DNA of 43,225 nt, from the NCBI GenBank assembly GCA_018268695.1, contig JAFDWD010001101.1, forward strand, positions 1 through 43,225, written 5' to 3'. Position numbers and translations under genes: made by a program. The DNA comes from Actinomycetota bacterium (lineage in GTDB: Bacteria; Actinomycetota; Thermoleophilia; Solirubrobacterales; 70-9). Position 1 is the first letter of the stretch, and each line of letters opens with the position of its first letter. The notes under the pieces are model-generated. The model ran no database searches and was not told where the DNA came from. It was given only the letters and a program-made list of their open reading frames with translations. This document shows positions 8,466 to 16,805 of the stretch, piece after piece.

Positions 8466-9257
8466 ATGAGTCTGCCAGGAACCGACCTCAGCGGCCGCGT
8501 CGCCATCGTCACCGGTGGCTCGCGGGGAATCGGCCAGGAGATCGCCCGCTCGCTGGTGCAGTGTGGGGCGCAGGTCGTCCTCACCTCGCGTCGCCGCGAG
8601 GCGGCCGAGCAGGCGGCGGCGGAGATCGGCGAGGGTGCCTTCGGCTTCGAGGCGCACGCGGTCGACGAGGAGGCTGCCGAGGCCTGCTTCGACTTCGCCC
8701 TCGAGCGCTTCGGTCGCCTCGACATCCTCGTCAACAACGCGGGCACCAATCCCGCCTTCGGCCCGGTCGTCGACATCGATCACGCCCGCTTCACGAAGAC
8801 CTTCGATCTCAACGTCTGGGCGCCGATGCTCTGGGCGGGGATCGCCTGGCGGAAGGGCTTGAACGAGAACGGCGGGGCGATCGTCAACACCGCGTCCGTG
8901 GGCGCCTTCGAGGTCGGCGCCAACCTCGGCTACTACCACGCCTCGAAGGCCGCGGTCGCGCACTTGACCCGGCACCTGGCGATCGAGCTGGCCCCGAACG
9001 TCCGGGTCAACGCGGTGGCGCCGGGCATCATCCGCACGCGCATGGCGGAGGCGCTCTGGAAGGAGAACGAAGCGGAGGTCGCCGCGGCGACGCCGTTGCG
9101 GCGGATCGGCGAGCCCGAGGACATCGGTCCGGTGGTGGCGTTTCTGGCCTCCGACGCCGCGCGTTGGATCACCGGGGAGATGGTGACCGTGGACGGTGGC
9201 CAGGTGCTCGGCAACCCCGCCTCGGAGGCGACCGAGGCGATGCAGCGAGATCGCTGA
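8466..9257 (+). CDS. Short-chain dehydrogenase/reductase (classical SDR)
   Basis: This 263-residue classical SDR has TGGSRGIG at residues 16-23 for the dinucleotide, NNAG near 90-93, a catalytic Ser in NTASVG, and Y157/K161 in YHASK. The C-terminus ends in the common VDGGQV segment plus a short tail. It should interconvert a secondary alcohol and a ketone, likely on a CoA thioester given its neighbours. The ribosome site TAGGAGGG lies just before the ATG and only 8 bp separate it from the acyl-CoA dehydrogenase, so the two are cotranscribed. Substrate and NAD/NADP preference are not evident. Confidence 0.92.
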   Translation: MSLPGTDLSGRVAIVTGGSRGIGQEIARSLVQCGAQVVLTSRRREAAEQAAAEIGEGAFGFEAHAVDEEAAEACFDFALERFGRLDILVNNAGTNPAFGPVVDIDHARFTKTFDLNVWAPMLWAGIAWRKGLNENGGAIVNTASVGAFEVGANLGYYHASKAAVAHLTRHLAIELAPNVRVNAVAPGIIRTRMAEALWKENEAEVAAATPLRRIGEPEDIGPVVAFLASDAARWITGEMVTVDGGQVLGNPASEATEAMQRDR

Positions 9258-9305
9258 GTCGGCTTCGCCGATCAGTCGACAGCGACCTGAGAAGGAGGAC
9301 CGAGG

Positions 9306-10109
9306 ATGGATATAGCTGGGCGCGTGGCGGTGGTGACCGGCGGCGGTGGAGGGATCGGCGGAGCGCTGGCGCGGCGACTGGCGGCGGGCGGCGCCAAGGT
9401 GCTGGTCGCCGATCTCGACGGAGGGGCGGCCACGAGCGTCGCCGCGGCGATCGACGACTCGACCGTGATCGCCGTCGAGGCCGATGTCTCGCGGCGGTCC
9501 GAGATCGAACGCATGCTCGGGCTGTCGCAGCGCGAGCTCGGTGCCGTCGACCTGTTCTTCGCGAACGCCGGGGTGTCGGGCGGGTCGGGCCTGTCCGACG
9601 AGGCCGACTGGGCGGCGACCATCGACCTCAACGTCCTCGCGCACGTTCGCGCCGCTCAGCTCCTCGTTCCCGGCTGGCTGGAGCGCGGCGAGGGCTATTT
9701 CGTCGCGACCGCCTCGGCGGCGGGGCTGCTGACCCAGATCGGGGCGGCGCCGTACGCGGTCAGCAAGCACGCCTCACTCGCCTTCGCTGAGTGGCTGGCC
9801 GTCACCTATCGGGCGCAGGGCATCCGCGCCTCCTGTCTCTGCCCGATGGGCGTCGACACGAAGATGCTGAACGCCGGGCTGGAAAGCGACTCCGACGACG
9901 GCCTCGGAGCGAGGGTCGTCGCCTCGGCGGGCCAGGTGATGTCCCCGGACGAGGTCGCGGAGATCGTGATCGAGGCGGTCGGGGAGGAGCGATTCCTGAT
10001 CCTGCCGCACCCCGAGGTGCTTGAGTTCTTCCGCCGCAAGGGCCTCGACTACGACCGTTGGATCGCCGGGATGTCGCGCTTCCAGGAGCAGATGCTAGGA
10101 TATGAATGA
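9306..10109 (+). CDS. Short-chain dehydrogenase/reductase (SDR)
   Basis: This SDR has 267 residues. The glycine motif TGGGGGIG is at 11-18, FANAGVSG replaces the usual NNAG, the catalytic Ser is in TASAAG, and Y150/K154 are in YAVSK. The C-terminus differs from typical FabG-like SDRs: instead of a VDGG end it has EEVAEIVIEAV followed by an aromatic-rich tail (EFFRRKGLDYDRWIAG). A ribosome site GAAGGAGG (9292-9299) precedes the ATG at 9306. It is the last gene of the ACAD11-like operon, and its stop codon lies inside the AATGAGCGCTCACT box that controls the next gene. It may act as a 3-hydroxyacyl-CoA or 4-hydroxy/oxo dehydrogenase by analogy with the levulinate pathway; this is a guess. Confidence 0.9.
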   Translation: MDIAGRVAVVTGGGGGIGGALARRLAAGGAKVLVADLDGGAATSVAAAIDDSTVIAVEADVSRRSEIERMLGLSQRELGAVDLFFANAGVSGGSGLSDEADWAATIDLNVLAHVRAAQLLVPGWLERGEGYFVATASAAGLLTQIGAAPYAVSKHASLAFAEWLAVTYRAQGIRASCLCPMGVDTKMLNAGLESDSDDGLGARVVASAGQVMSPDEVAEIVIEAVGEERFLILPHPEVLEFFRRKGLDYDRWIAGMSRFQEQMLGYE

Positions 10110-10118
10110 GCGCTCACT
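10105..10118. promoter_or_regulatory. TetR-type operator, box 1 (AATGAGCGCTCACT)
   Basis: The box has a perfect TGAGCGCTCA core at 10107-10116 and imperfect outer bases. It overlaps the stop of the preceding SDR and lies 16 bp before the first GTG of thiolase 2. A TAGGAT (10096-10101) just upstream could be the -10, which would put the box over the transcription start. The wider sequence TGAATGAGCGCTCACTCA has arms like those of the Bacillus FadR site (TGAATGA-N4-TCATTCA). Confidence 0.75.
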
Positions 10119-10133
10119 CATAGACCTGGAGAG

Positions 10134-11372
10134 GTGAACAGCACACCCGTGAACGACGCACTGATCGTATCTACCGCCCGCTCCCCGATCGGCAGGGCAG
10201 TGAAGGGATCGATGAAATCGATCCGGCCCGACGACCTCGCGGCGAAGATGGTGGAGGCCGCGATCTCGGCCGTGCCCGAGCTCGACCCCGCTGAAATCGA
10301 GGACCTGCATCTGGGTTGTGGTGAGCCCTACGACGAGCAGGGCTCCAACATGGCCCGCCGCGTCGCCGTCCAGCTCGGCCTCGAAGGCCTGCCGGGCACC
10401 ACCGTCAACCGCTTCTGCTCCTCCAGCGTGCAGACCACGCGGATGGCGATGCACGCGATCCGGGCCGGCGAGGGCGACGTCTTCGTCTCCGCCGGGGTCG
10501 AGTGCGTCTCGCGCTACGCCGATCCCGTCGCCGGCGGCACCGTGCCGGAGCGCTTCCTCAACCCTCTCTTCGCCGAGGCGATCGCGAGGACGGCGAAGCG
10601 GGCGGAAGACGACAGCCCCTGGTCGGACCCCCACGACCAGGGGCTTCTGCCCGACTCCTACATCGGCATGGGCCAGACCGCCGAGAACGTCGCCTCCCTC
10701 TGCGGGATCTCCCGCGAGGAGCAGGACGAGTTCGCCGTCCGCAGCCAGAACCGCGCCGAGCAGGCGATCGCGGAAGGCTTCTTCGCCCGTGAGATCGTCC
10801 CGGTCGAGCTGCCCGACGGCACGGTCGTCGACGCCGACGACGGGCCGCGTCCCGGCACCACCTACGAGAAGGTCGCCGCGCTGAAGCCGGTCTTCCGTGA
10901 GAACGGGACGGTGACCGCGGGCAACAGCTGCCCGCTGAACGACGGCGCCGCGGCGCTGGTGGTGATGAGCGACAAGCGGGCGGAAAAGCTCGGGGTCGAG
11001 CCGCTGGCGCGGATCGTGGCGACGGCGGCCACCGGCCTCTCGCCGGAGATCATGGGCCTCGGCCCGGTCGAGGCCTCGCGCAAGGCGTTGGGCATCGCCG
11101 GGCTGACGATGGAAGACATCGACCTGGTCGAGATCAACGAGGCCTTCGCCGTCCAGGTGCTCGCCTCCGCCCGGGAGCTCGACATCGACCCGGAGAAGCT
11201 GAACGTGCACGGCGGCGCGATCGCCCTCGGCCACCCCTTCGGGATGACCGGGGCGCGGATCTCGACCACGCTCCTGAACGGCCTGCGCACCCGCGGCGGC
11301 CGTTATGGCCTGGAGACGATGTGCGTCGGCGGCGGCCAGGGGATGGCGATGGTCCTGGAGCTGCTTTCGTGA
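10134..11372 (+). CDS. Thiolase (acetyl-CoA acyltransferase)
   Basis: This is a complete thiolase of 412 residues from the GTG at 10134, or 407 if the GTG at 10149 (VNDALIVSTARSPIG) is used. AGAGG lies at 10130-10134, so spacing does not decide between them. Catalytic residues are Cys95 (NRFCSSSVQ), His367 (GHPFGMTGAR) and Cys397 (MCVGGGQG). It is the full-length paralog of the truncated gene at the left edge, and the two differ at only about 5 of 180 bases in 841-960 plus 1021-1080 of the first copy. It has its own operator (box 1) and is coupled to the next SDR by a GTGA overlap. It should do the CoA-dependent cleavage step of beta-oxidation. Confidence 0.95.
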   Translation: MNSTPVNDALIVSTARSPIGRAVKGSMKSIRPDDLAAKMVEAAISAVPELDPAEIEDLHLGCGEPYDEQGSNMARRVAVQLGLEGLPGTTVNRFCSSSVQTTRMAMHAIRAGEGDVFVSAGVECVSRYADPVAGGTVPERFLNPLFAEAIARTAKRAEDDSPWSDPHDQGLLPDSYIGMGQTAENVASLCGISREEQDEFAVRSQNRAEQAIAEGFFAREIVPVELPDGTVVDADDGPRPGTTYEKVAALKPVFRENGTVTAGNSCPLNDGAAALVVMSDKRAEKLGVEPLARIVATAATGLSPEIMGLGPVEASRKALGIAGLTMEDIDLVEINEAFAVQVLASARELDIDPEKLNVHGGAIALGHPFGMTGARISTTLLNGLRTRGGRYGLETMCVGGGQGMAMVLELLS

Positions 11373-12106
11373 GCGTCGTCGACTTCGACTTCACCGGCCA
11401 GACCGTGATCGTGACCGGGGCGGCGCGCGGGATCGGCAAGGCGACGGCGGCGCGCTTCGCCGCCGCCGGCGCGGCGGTCTGGATGGTCGACCTCGATCAG
11501 GAGACGCTGCACGCGGCCGCCGACGAGGTCGGCGCCTTCGCCGCGGTCGCCGACGTCGCCAAGACCGAGGACGTCGAGCGGGTGGTGGGCGAGGCGATCG
11601 CCGAGACCGGACGGATCGACGTCCTCTTCAACAACGCAGGCCTCCTCCGCGACAAGGTGCTGTGGAAGCTCGACGACGAGGACTGGGACCTGGTCGTCGA
11701 CGTCAGCCTCGGCGGCACCTTCCGCTTCACCCGCGCCTGCGTGCCGCACTTCCGCGAGCGTGGCTACGGGCGCGTCGTCAACATCACCTCCTACACCGGC
11801 CTGCACGGCAACGTCGGCCAGGCCGCCTACGCCGCCGCCAAGGCCGGGGTGATCGGCTTCACCAAGACGGCGGCGAAGGAGCTCGCCCGTTTCGGGGTGA
11901 CCGTCAACGCGGTCTCGCCCAACGCGATGACGCGGATGATCGAGTCGATCCCCGAGCCGCAGCGCAAGGCCCTCGAGGAAGGGATCCCGCTCGGCCGTTG
12001 GGGCGACCCGGACGAGATCACCGCCGGGGTGATGTTCCTCGCCTCGCCGGAGGCCGGCTACGTGACGGGGACGGTGCTGCCGGTCGACGGCGGCATCGCG
12101 ATGTAG
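11369..12106 (+). CDS. Short-chain dehydrogenase/reductase, FabG-like
   Basis: This classical SDR has 245 residues from the GTG at 11369, whose last two bases belong to the thiolase stop (GTGA). The longer frame upstream is inside the thiolase and is discarded. TGAARGIG lies at 16-23, FNNAG at 87-91, the catalytic Ser in NITSYTG and Y154/K158 in YAAAK. It ends in VDGGIAM, typical of 3-oxoacyl reductases. Coupled to a thiolase, the natural role is 3-hydroxyacyl-CoA dehydrogenase of the same beta-oxidation round. It ends 12 bp from the stop of the convergent LacI gene, with no clear terminator between them. Confidence 0.92.
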   Translation: MSVVDFDFTGQTVIVTGAARGIGKATAARFAAAGAAVWMVDLDQETLHAAADEVGAFAAVADVAKTEDVERVVGEAIAETGRIDVLFNNAGLLRDKVLWKLDDEDWDLVVDVSLGGTFRFTRACVPHFRERGYGRVVNITSYTGLHGNVGQAAYAAAKAGVIGFTKTAAKELARFGVTVNAVSPNAMTRMIESIPEPQRKALEEGIPLGRWGDPDEITAGVMFLASPEAGYVTGTVLPVDGGIAM

Positions 12107-12118
12107 GCGCCGACGAGC

Positions 12119-13138
12119 TCAGCCTCGTCGGCTGCTGGCCCTGATCCGAAGCGGGGAAGGCACGATCACCGGGCCATCGGGGCTTCCCCCCTCGACCAGG
12201 TCGACCAGCAGGTCGACCGCGCGCCGACCGATCTCGACCGGATTGAGGTCGATCGCGGTGATCGGCGGGTCGGCCGAGCGAGTCTCGGCGGTGTCGATGA
12301 AGGAGGCGATGAGGACATCGTCGGGGACGCGCAGGCCGAGCTGCCGGCAGGCCTGCAGCGAGCTGGGGGGGACGACGTCGAGGATCGCGTCGGGGGGATC
12401 CGCCGATCGCAGCAGTGCTTCGACCTCCCGCTTCGCCACCGTCCTTTCCGGTTGGCCGCGAACGATCGCCAGGCGCTGCTCCGTGTCGTGGTCGGCACAC
12501 CAATCGGAGTAGGCGGTGCGGATCTCGTCGATGGTCGGTGAGGGCAGATCGGGGATGACGAAGGCGATCGAGGTGCCTCCGGAGTCCGCCAGGTGGTCGA
12601 GCAGCGCATGGATGTTCGCGCGGTTGTCCGAGTGGACGTGCCAGCGGAACTCCGGCCGGTTGGGAGGCTGCTCGTAGGTGACGACCGGGATCTCGGCGCC
12701 GGCGAAGAAGTCGATCTGATGGTCGTCGGCCACCGGGTCGCAGATGATCGCCCCGTCGACGCCGAGAGCGTCGATCTCGGCCGAGGAGGTCAACCGCGGC
12801 GCCAGCAGCAGGCGGTAGCCGCGGTCGAACGCGGTCAGGGCCGCGGACCGGGTGAGCTGCATGTAGTGATCGAGGGCGACGGTCTGCAGGTCCGCGGGCA
12901 CCGTCGTCTCGAAGGCGGGGAGGACCAGGCCGAGCGTCTCGGTCCTCGCCGTGCGCAGGCTGCGGGCGGCCCGACTGGGCTGGTAGCGGAGCCGACGGGC
13001 GGCGTCGGCGACGAGCTTCCGCGTCTCCGGGCTCACCTTCCCCCGCCCGTTGAGCGCGTGGGAGACGGTGGTCGGCGAGACGCCCGCGGCCTTCGCGACG
13101 TCCTGGATCCGGGTTCGCTGTGGGCGGCTCCCGGCCAT
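12119..13138 (-). CDS. LacI-family transcriptional repressor
   Basis: This 339-residue repressor has an N-terminal LacI helix-turn-helix (RIQDVAKAAGVSPTTVSHAL, then LNGRGKVSPETR) and hinge (RYQPSRAARSLR), followed by a periplasmic-binding-like sensor domain (LGLVLPAF...ICDPVADDHQ...). I placed the start at 13138 because the HTH begins about 10 residues after it; longer frames would read through the operators. It is divergent from the Rid/oxidase/permease operon. Of three matching 14-bp palindromes in the 188-bp gap, one lies 16 bp before its own start, which implies autoregulation. The inducer is probably the amine or amino acid handled by the neighbouring operon. Confidence 0.93.
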   Translation of the reverse strand: MAGSRPQRTRIQDVAKAAGVSPTTVSHALNGRGKVSPETRKLVADAARRLRYQPSRAARSLRTARTETLGLVLPAFETTVPADLQTVALDHYMQLTRSAALTAFDRGYRLLLAPRLTSSAEIDALGVDGAIICDPVADDHQIDFFAGAEIPVVTYEQPPNRPEFRWHVHSDNRANIHALLDHLADSGGTSIAFVIPDLPSPTIDEIRTAYSDWCADHDTEQRLAIVRGQPERTVAKREVEALLRSADPPDAILDVVPPSSLQACRQLGLRVPDDVLIASFIDTAETRSADPPITAIDLNPVEIGRRAVDLLVDLVEGGSPDGPVIVPSPLRIRASSRRG

Positions 13139-13154
13139 CGGCAGAGGATATCCA

Positions 13155-13168
13155 CCAAAACGATTTGG
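13155..13168. promoter_or_regulatory. LacI operator O1 (CCAAAACGATTTGG)
   Basis: This 14-bp near-palindrome with the central CG typical of LacI-family sites lies 16 bp upstream of the lacI-type start codon. It shares arms with two further copies at 13243 and 13268. Its position would block the repressor's own transcript. Confidence 0.8.
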
Positions 13169-13229
13169 CCCTCGGTACAAAGCTCCGCGTGGATTTCTGG
13201 ACTTTCGGAGATTTGGGAGCAATTTTGGC

Positions 13230-13281
13230 TTGACTAAGGTGGCCAAATCGATTTGGATGCCCTTCAGCCAAATCGTTTTGG
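13230..13281 (+). promoter_or_regulatory. Promoter and twin LacI operators O2/O3 for the Rid-oxidase-permease operon
   Basis: A -35-like TTGACT (13230-13235) is followed by operator O2 (CCAAATCGATTTGG, perfect palindrome, 13243-13256) and O3 (CCAAATCGTTTTGG, 13268-13281). The centres of O2 and O3 are 25 bp apart, and O1 is 88 bp upstream of O2. O2 sits where the spacer and -10 should be, and no good -10 match is obvious beneath it. The arrangement suits steric repression with possible looping to O1. Confidence 0.75.
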
Positions 13282-13326
13282 TAATCGGTCGTCGGGAAGG
13301 CGGCCCCGAGTAAGGGAGCTTCGAAT

Positions 13327-13737
13327 ATGTCCAGCGCTGAATCCCTGGTCCCCCCTGCCCAGGAGGAGGGCCACGCCAAATATCACTTCTCTCCGGGCCT
13401 TCGCACCGGACGTACCGTCTACGTCTCCGGACAGCTCGGGACGGCCGAGGACGGCACCCCGATCGCCGCTGCCGAGGCTCAGTTCGTCGAGGCGTTCGAG
13501 AACGTCAAGAGGGTTTTGGCCCTCGCGGGCTGCGGGTTCGAGGACGTCGTCGACCTGTCGACCTTCCACTCGGGCTTCGAGCTGCTCGAGCTGTTCATCG
13601 CGGTGAAGGACCGCTACGTCACCGGGCCGGTCTTCCCGGCCTGGACCTGCGTGGGGACCGAGCTCGCGCTGCCCGGCGCCTTCGTCGAGATCAAGTGCAT
13701 CGCGGTCCTCAAGGACGCCGACTTCGGAGACCGGTGA
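13327..13737 (+). CDS. Rid (YjgF/YER057c/UK114) family protein lacking the RidA arginine
   Basis: This 136-residue member of the Rid family forms the chorismate-mutase-like trimer fold. It has VYVSGQLG, QFVEAFENVKRVLALAGCGFEDVVDLSTF and the C-terminal VEIKCIAVLKD. In true RidA enamine/imine deaminases the segment PARSCV supplies the catalytic Arg; here the matching place reads PAWTCV, so the arginine is replaced by Trp. It is therefore more like the Rid4-7 groups, whose roles are mostly unknown. A ribosome site (AAGGGAG) precedes the ATG. As first gene of the LacI-controlled operon, next to an amine oxidase, it may act on the imine product. Confidence 0.9.
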   Translation: MSSAESLVPPAQEEGHAKYHFSPGLRTGRTVYVSGQLGTAEDGTPIAAAEAQFVEAFENVKRVLALAGCGFEDVVDLSTFHSGFELLELFIAVKDRYVTGPVFPAWTCVGTELALPGAFVEIKCIAVLKDADFGDR

Positions 13738-15230
13738 TGGCGGAGAGCGGGAGGGCTGCCGTGCGGCCGCAGGTCGCCGATCTTCCCCCGCGCCGGGGCG
13801 GCGCGAAGCGCGTCGTCATCATCGGCGCCGGGGTCGCCGGACTGACCGCGGCCTATCAGCTGCGGCTCGCCGGCCACGAGCCGATCGTGCTCGAGGGCCG
13901 GACGAGGCCGGGCGGCCGGGTCCAGTCCCTGCGGGCCGATTTCGCCGACGGCCTCCATGCCGAGGCCGGGGCGCTCTTCGTGCCGCTCGAGCACGAGTAC
14001 CTGATGAAGTACGTGCGCCTGACCGGGCTGGCGCACGAGCTCGACCCGATCCCGCCGGCCCATCTCGGCGGCTTCTACCACCTCCAGGGAAACAGCTATC
14101 TCGACTCCGGCACCGGGCCGATGCTGTGGTCGCGTGACGGGTCACTGGAGCCGGCGAGCTGGCCGGGTGACCTGACCGCGGCGGAGAGCCGGGCCGGCCT
14201 CGACGAGCTCTACGAGACCTACCTGGACGGGGTCGAGGGCGGTCTCGGCGATCCGCTCGAGGCCGACTGGCCGCCCCCGCACCTGGTCCCGTACGAGCAG
14301 CGGACCATGCTCGACATGCTGAGGGGGTTGGGCGCGTCGGAGGCCGCCGTCGAGCTGATGCGGGTGTCGCATCTCGCGGCTTACGGTGACAACGGAAGGA
14401 CCCTCTCGCCCCTGTTCATGATCCAACAGTGGATCGACGCGCGCCGGCTCGGCAGCGCGATGACCTGGACGACGATGCGCGGGGGCAACGACCGTTGGCT
14501 CCATCGCCTCGCGGCGACGTTGAAGGCCGAGATCCACTACGGGTCGACGGCGACGGAGATCCACGAGACCGGCGGCAGGCTGACCGTGTCGGTGACCCGT
14601 CACGGGCGCCGGTCGACGGTGGAGGCGGACCACGTGATCTGCGCCGCCCCGTTCGCGGCATTGCGTGAGGTCGAGTTCAGGCCGGATCTACCGGAGCCCA
14701 AGCAACGGGCGATCGACTCGCTCGAAGGCACCAAGATCTCCCACCTCTTCATCCAGTGCGCTCGGCGGGTGTGGAGGCGTCCGGACGGACAGGGCCTCTT
14801 CGCCTTGAGCTTCACCGACACCGACCTGGCCACGATCCTCCGCGACTCGACCTTCAACCAGCGGGGGCCGCGGGCGATCCTCGACCTCTACATGACCGGG
14901 GAACAGGCGGAGCGGATGGACGCCTTGGATGCCGAGGCGCGCCTGCCGCTGGCGTTGGAGCGCCTGGAGAGGATCTTCCCCGGGATCTCGGAGGTCGCCG
15001 AGGGCGCCACCTTCCACTCGTGGAATCTGGACCCCTTCAGTCGCGGTGACTTCGTCTACTACTCGCAGGGTCAGTTCACCGAGCTGTGGCCGCATGTCGC
15101 CACGCCGGTAGGACGCATCCATTTCGCCGGAGATCAGACCGCGGTCAAGTCGGGCTGGCAGGACGGGGCGATCGCCTCGGCCCACCGGGCCGCGCGCGAG
15201 GTTGCCGAGTGCGCCGATGCCGATCTCTGA
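13737..15230 (+). CDS. FAD-dependent amine oxidase (monoamine oxidase family)
   Basis: This 497-residue flavoprotein has the N-terminal dinucleotide motif VVIIGAGVAGLTAAYQL (GxGxxG at 30-35), the RPGGRV motif that follows in amine oxidases, and the C-terminal FAD-contact segment IHFAGDQTAVKSGWQDGAI. It should oxidise an amine or amino acid to an imine with release of H2O2. The start ATG at 13737 overlaps the Rid stop codon (TGATG); an upstream in-frame ATG at 13695 lies inside that gene. No signal peptide is seen, so it is probably cytoplasmic. It sits between a Rid protein and an APC permease under a LacI repressor, which points to a dedicated amine-use operon. The exact substrate is unknown. 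Confidence 0.92.
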   Translation: MAESGRAAVRPQVADLPPRRGGAKRVVIIGAGVAGLTAAYQLRLAGHEPIVLEGRTRPGGRVQSLRADFADGLHAEAGALFVPLEHEYLMKYVRLTGLAHELDPIPPAHLGGFYHLQGNSYLDSGTGPMLWSRDGSLEPASWPGDLTAAESRAGLDELYETYLDGVEGGLGDPLEADWPPPHLVPYEQRTMLDMLRGLGASEAAVELMRVSHLAAYGDNGRTLSPLFMIQQWIDARRLGSAMTWTTMRGGNDRWLHRLAATLKAEIHYGSTATEIHETGGRLTVSVTRHGRRSTVEADHVICAAPFAALREVEFRPDLPEPKQRAIDSLEGTKISHLFIQCARRVWRRPDGQGLFALSFTDTDLATILRDSTFNQRGPRAILDLYMTGEQAERMDALDAEARLPLALERLERIFPGISEVAEGATFHSWNLDPFSRGDFVYYSQGQFTELWPHVATPVGRIHFAGDQTAVKSGWQDGAIASAHRAAREVAECADADL

Positions 15231-15308
15231 CGGGACCTCTCAGCAAATCAGGTGAATTGACCATGCCGTCACCGAGAGTGTTGTCGGCCTAGTAACGGAG
15301 AAGAAGCG

Positions 15309-16778
15309 ATGGCAACTGAGACCACGACTCACCCTGACACGGAAGCGGGCTCGTCGACCGGGCTGAAACGCAATGCGATCGGCCTGCTCGGGGCAATGAT
15401 GGTCGGGGTGATAATCCTCTCCCCGTCGATCGGGATCTATTTCAACTGGGGATTCATGATTCCGAGCGCGGGGGTGGCCACCTCGCTCGTCTTCCTGATC
15501 GCACTGCTGATGGCCTTGCCGACCGGGTACGGCTACGCGTTGATCAGCGGCCAGATGCCTTCGGCCGGGACCACCTATAAGTGGGGCGCACACTTGATCT
15601 CCCCGCGCGTCGGGATCGCGATCGGACTGTGCACGACGATCTTCTATGCCTGCCTGATCCCGGCGAACGTGCCGTTCATCGCCCTGATGGTGACCGACCT
15701 CCTGCGGTCGACCTCGACCTTGGTCTTCGCCCTGGTGATGGGCGGGTCGATCCTGCTGGCGATCCCGTTCGTCTATCGAGGTGTGACCTTCAACATCGAG
15801 GCGTCGGCGTTCCTGGTCGCGCTCGAGGTGTTGATCCTGGTGGTGACCGCGGTGGTCGCGTTCGCCACCTCCAGCGACAGCTCCATCTCGGCGGCCCCGC
15901 TGAACCCCTCCCATCTGCCCAGCGGCGGTCTCCTGCCGGCCTTGATCCTCGGGGTCCTGGCGTTCACCGGGTTCGATGCCGTCTCGACCGTCGCCGAGGA
16001 GACCCGCCTGGCGCGTCGGTTGATCCCCCGGGCGACGATCTTCGCCCTGGTCGGAGTCGGGCTCTTCTGGCTCTTCGCCAGCTTCATCTTGAGCAACACG
16101 CTGCCTGCCGACGTCTACGGTCAAGCGCTCGAAAGCGGCGAGCTGCCGCTGGCGGCGGCGGCGAACCTGGCATTCGGCGCGGCGGGCCGCGACGTGATCG
16201 ACATCATGGGCATCGAGGCGAGCTTCGCGGTGCTGATCGCCGCCTCGATCGGATCGACCCGGATCCTCTACGCGATGGGGCGCGACGGTGTCATCCACCA
16301 CCGCTTCGGCACCGTCCACCCCAAGTTCCAGGTTCCCTGGACGGCGATCTCGGCCATCCTCGGCTTTGCCGTGATCGCCGATCTGGCACTGTCGATCTAC
16401 CTCGAAATCGGCTTCGTGATCACCTCGTGGATGGCCAATCTTGGTGTGTTCTTCGCCTTGGTCACCTACCTGTTCATCAACCTCTGCAACCTCGTGCTCT
16501 TCGGCCGTCACCGACGCGAGCATTTCCACTGGCTGCGCAACGGCCTGATCCCGCTCGCCGGGCTCGCGGTGACCGGGTACTTCCTCTACAAGGGCTTCTT
16601 CGCCGAACTGTTGGCGGCGCCGGAATTCAAGACCGGCGGTGCCATCGTCATCACCGCCCTGGCGCTCCTCGCGGCGGCCTTCGTCGCGGCGATGGTGATC
16701 GGGCGAAAGCCTGAGGTGCGCGAGGCCGCGGCCCGCCTGGATCAGGGCGCCACCGCGGACGAACAGGTGCCCGGATGA
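15309..16778 (+). CDS. APC-superfamily amino acid/amine permease
   Basis: This 489-residue integral membrane protein has about 12 hydrophobic helices. The first begins after a short polar N-terminus (GLLGAMMVGVIILSPSIGIY), with further spans throughout to the C-terminal AFVAAMVIG. The helix 1 region with its broken glycine-rich core and the segment FTGFDAVSTVAEET are typical of the APC (amino acid-polyamine-organocation) family. A ribosome site GGAGAAG lies before the ATG. It follows the amine oxidase by 78 bp and probably imports the substrate of that enzyme. The polar C-terminus carries no recognised domain. Confidence 0.92.
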   Translation: MATETTTHPDTEAGSSTGLKRNAIGLLGAMMVGVIILSPSIGIYFNWGFMIPSAGVATSLVFLIALLMALPTGYGYALISGQMPSAGTTYKWGAHLISPRVGIAIGLCTTIFYACLIPANVPFIALMVTDLLRSTSTLVFALVMGGSILLAIPFVYRGVTFNIEASAFLVALEVLILVVTAVVAFATSSDSSISAAPLNPSHLPSGGLLPALILGVLAFTGFDAVSTVAEETRLARRLIPRATIFALVGVGLFWLFASFILSNTLPADVYGQALESGELPLAAAANLAFGAAGRDVIDIMGIEASFAVLIAASIGSTRILYAMGRDGVIHHRFGTVHPKFQVPWTAISAILGFAVIADLALSIYLEIGFVITSWMANLGVFFALVTYLFINLCNLVLFGRHRREHFHWLRNGLIPLAGLAVTGYFLYKGFFAELLAAPEFKTGGAIVITALALLAAAFVAAMVIGRKPEVREAAARLDQGATADEQVPG

Positions 16779-16805
16779 ACGCCCGACACGATGCAATAAC
16801 TTTGG

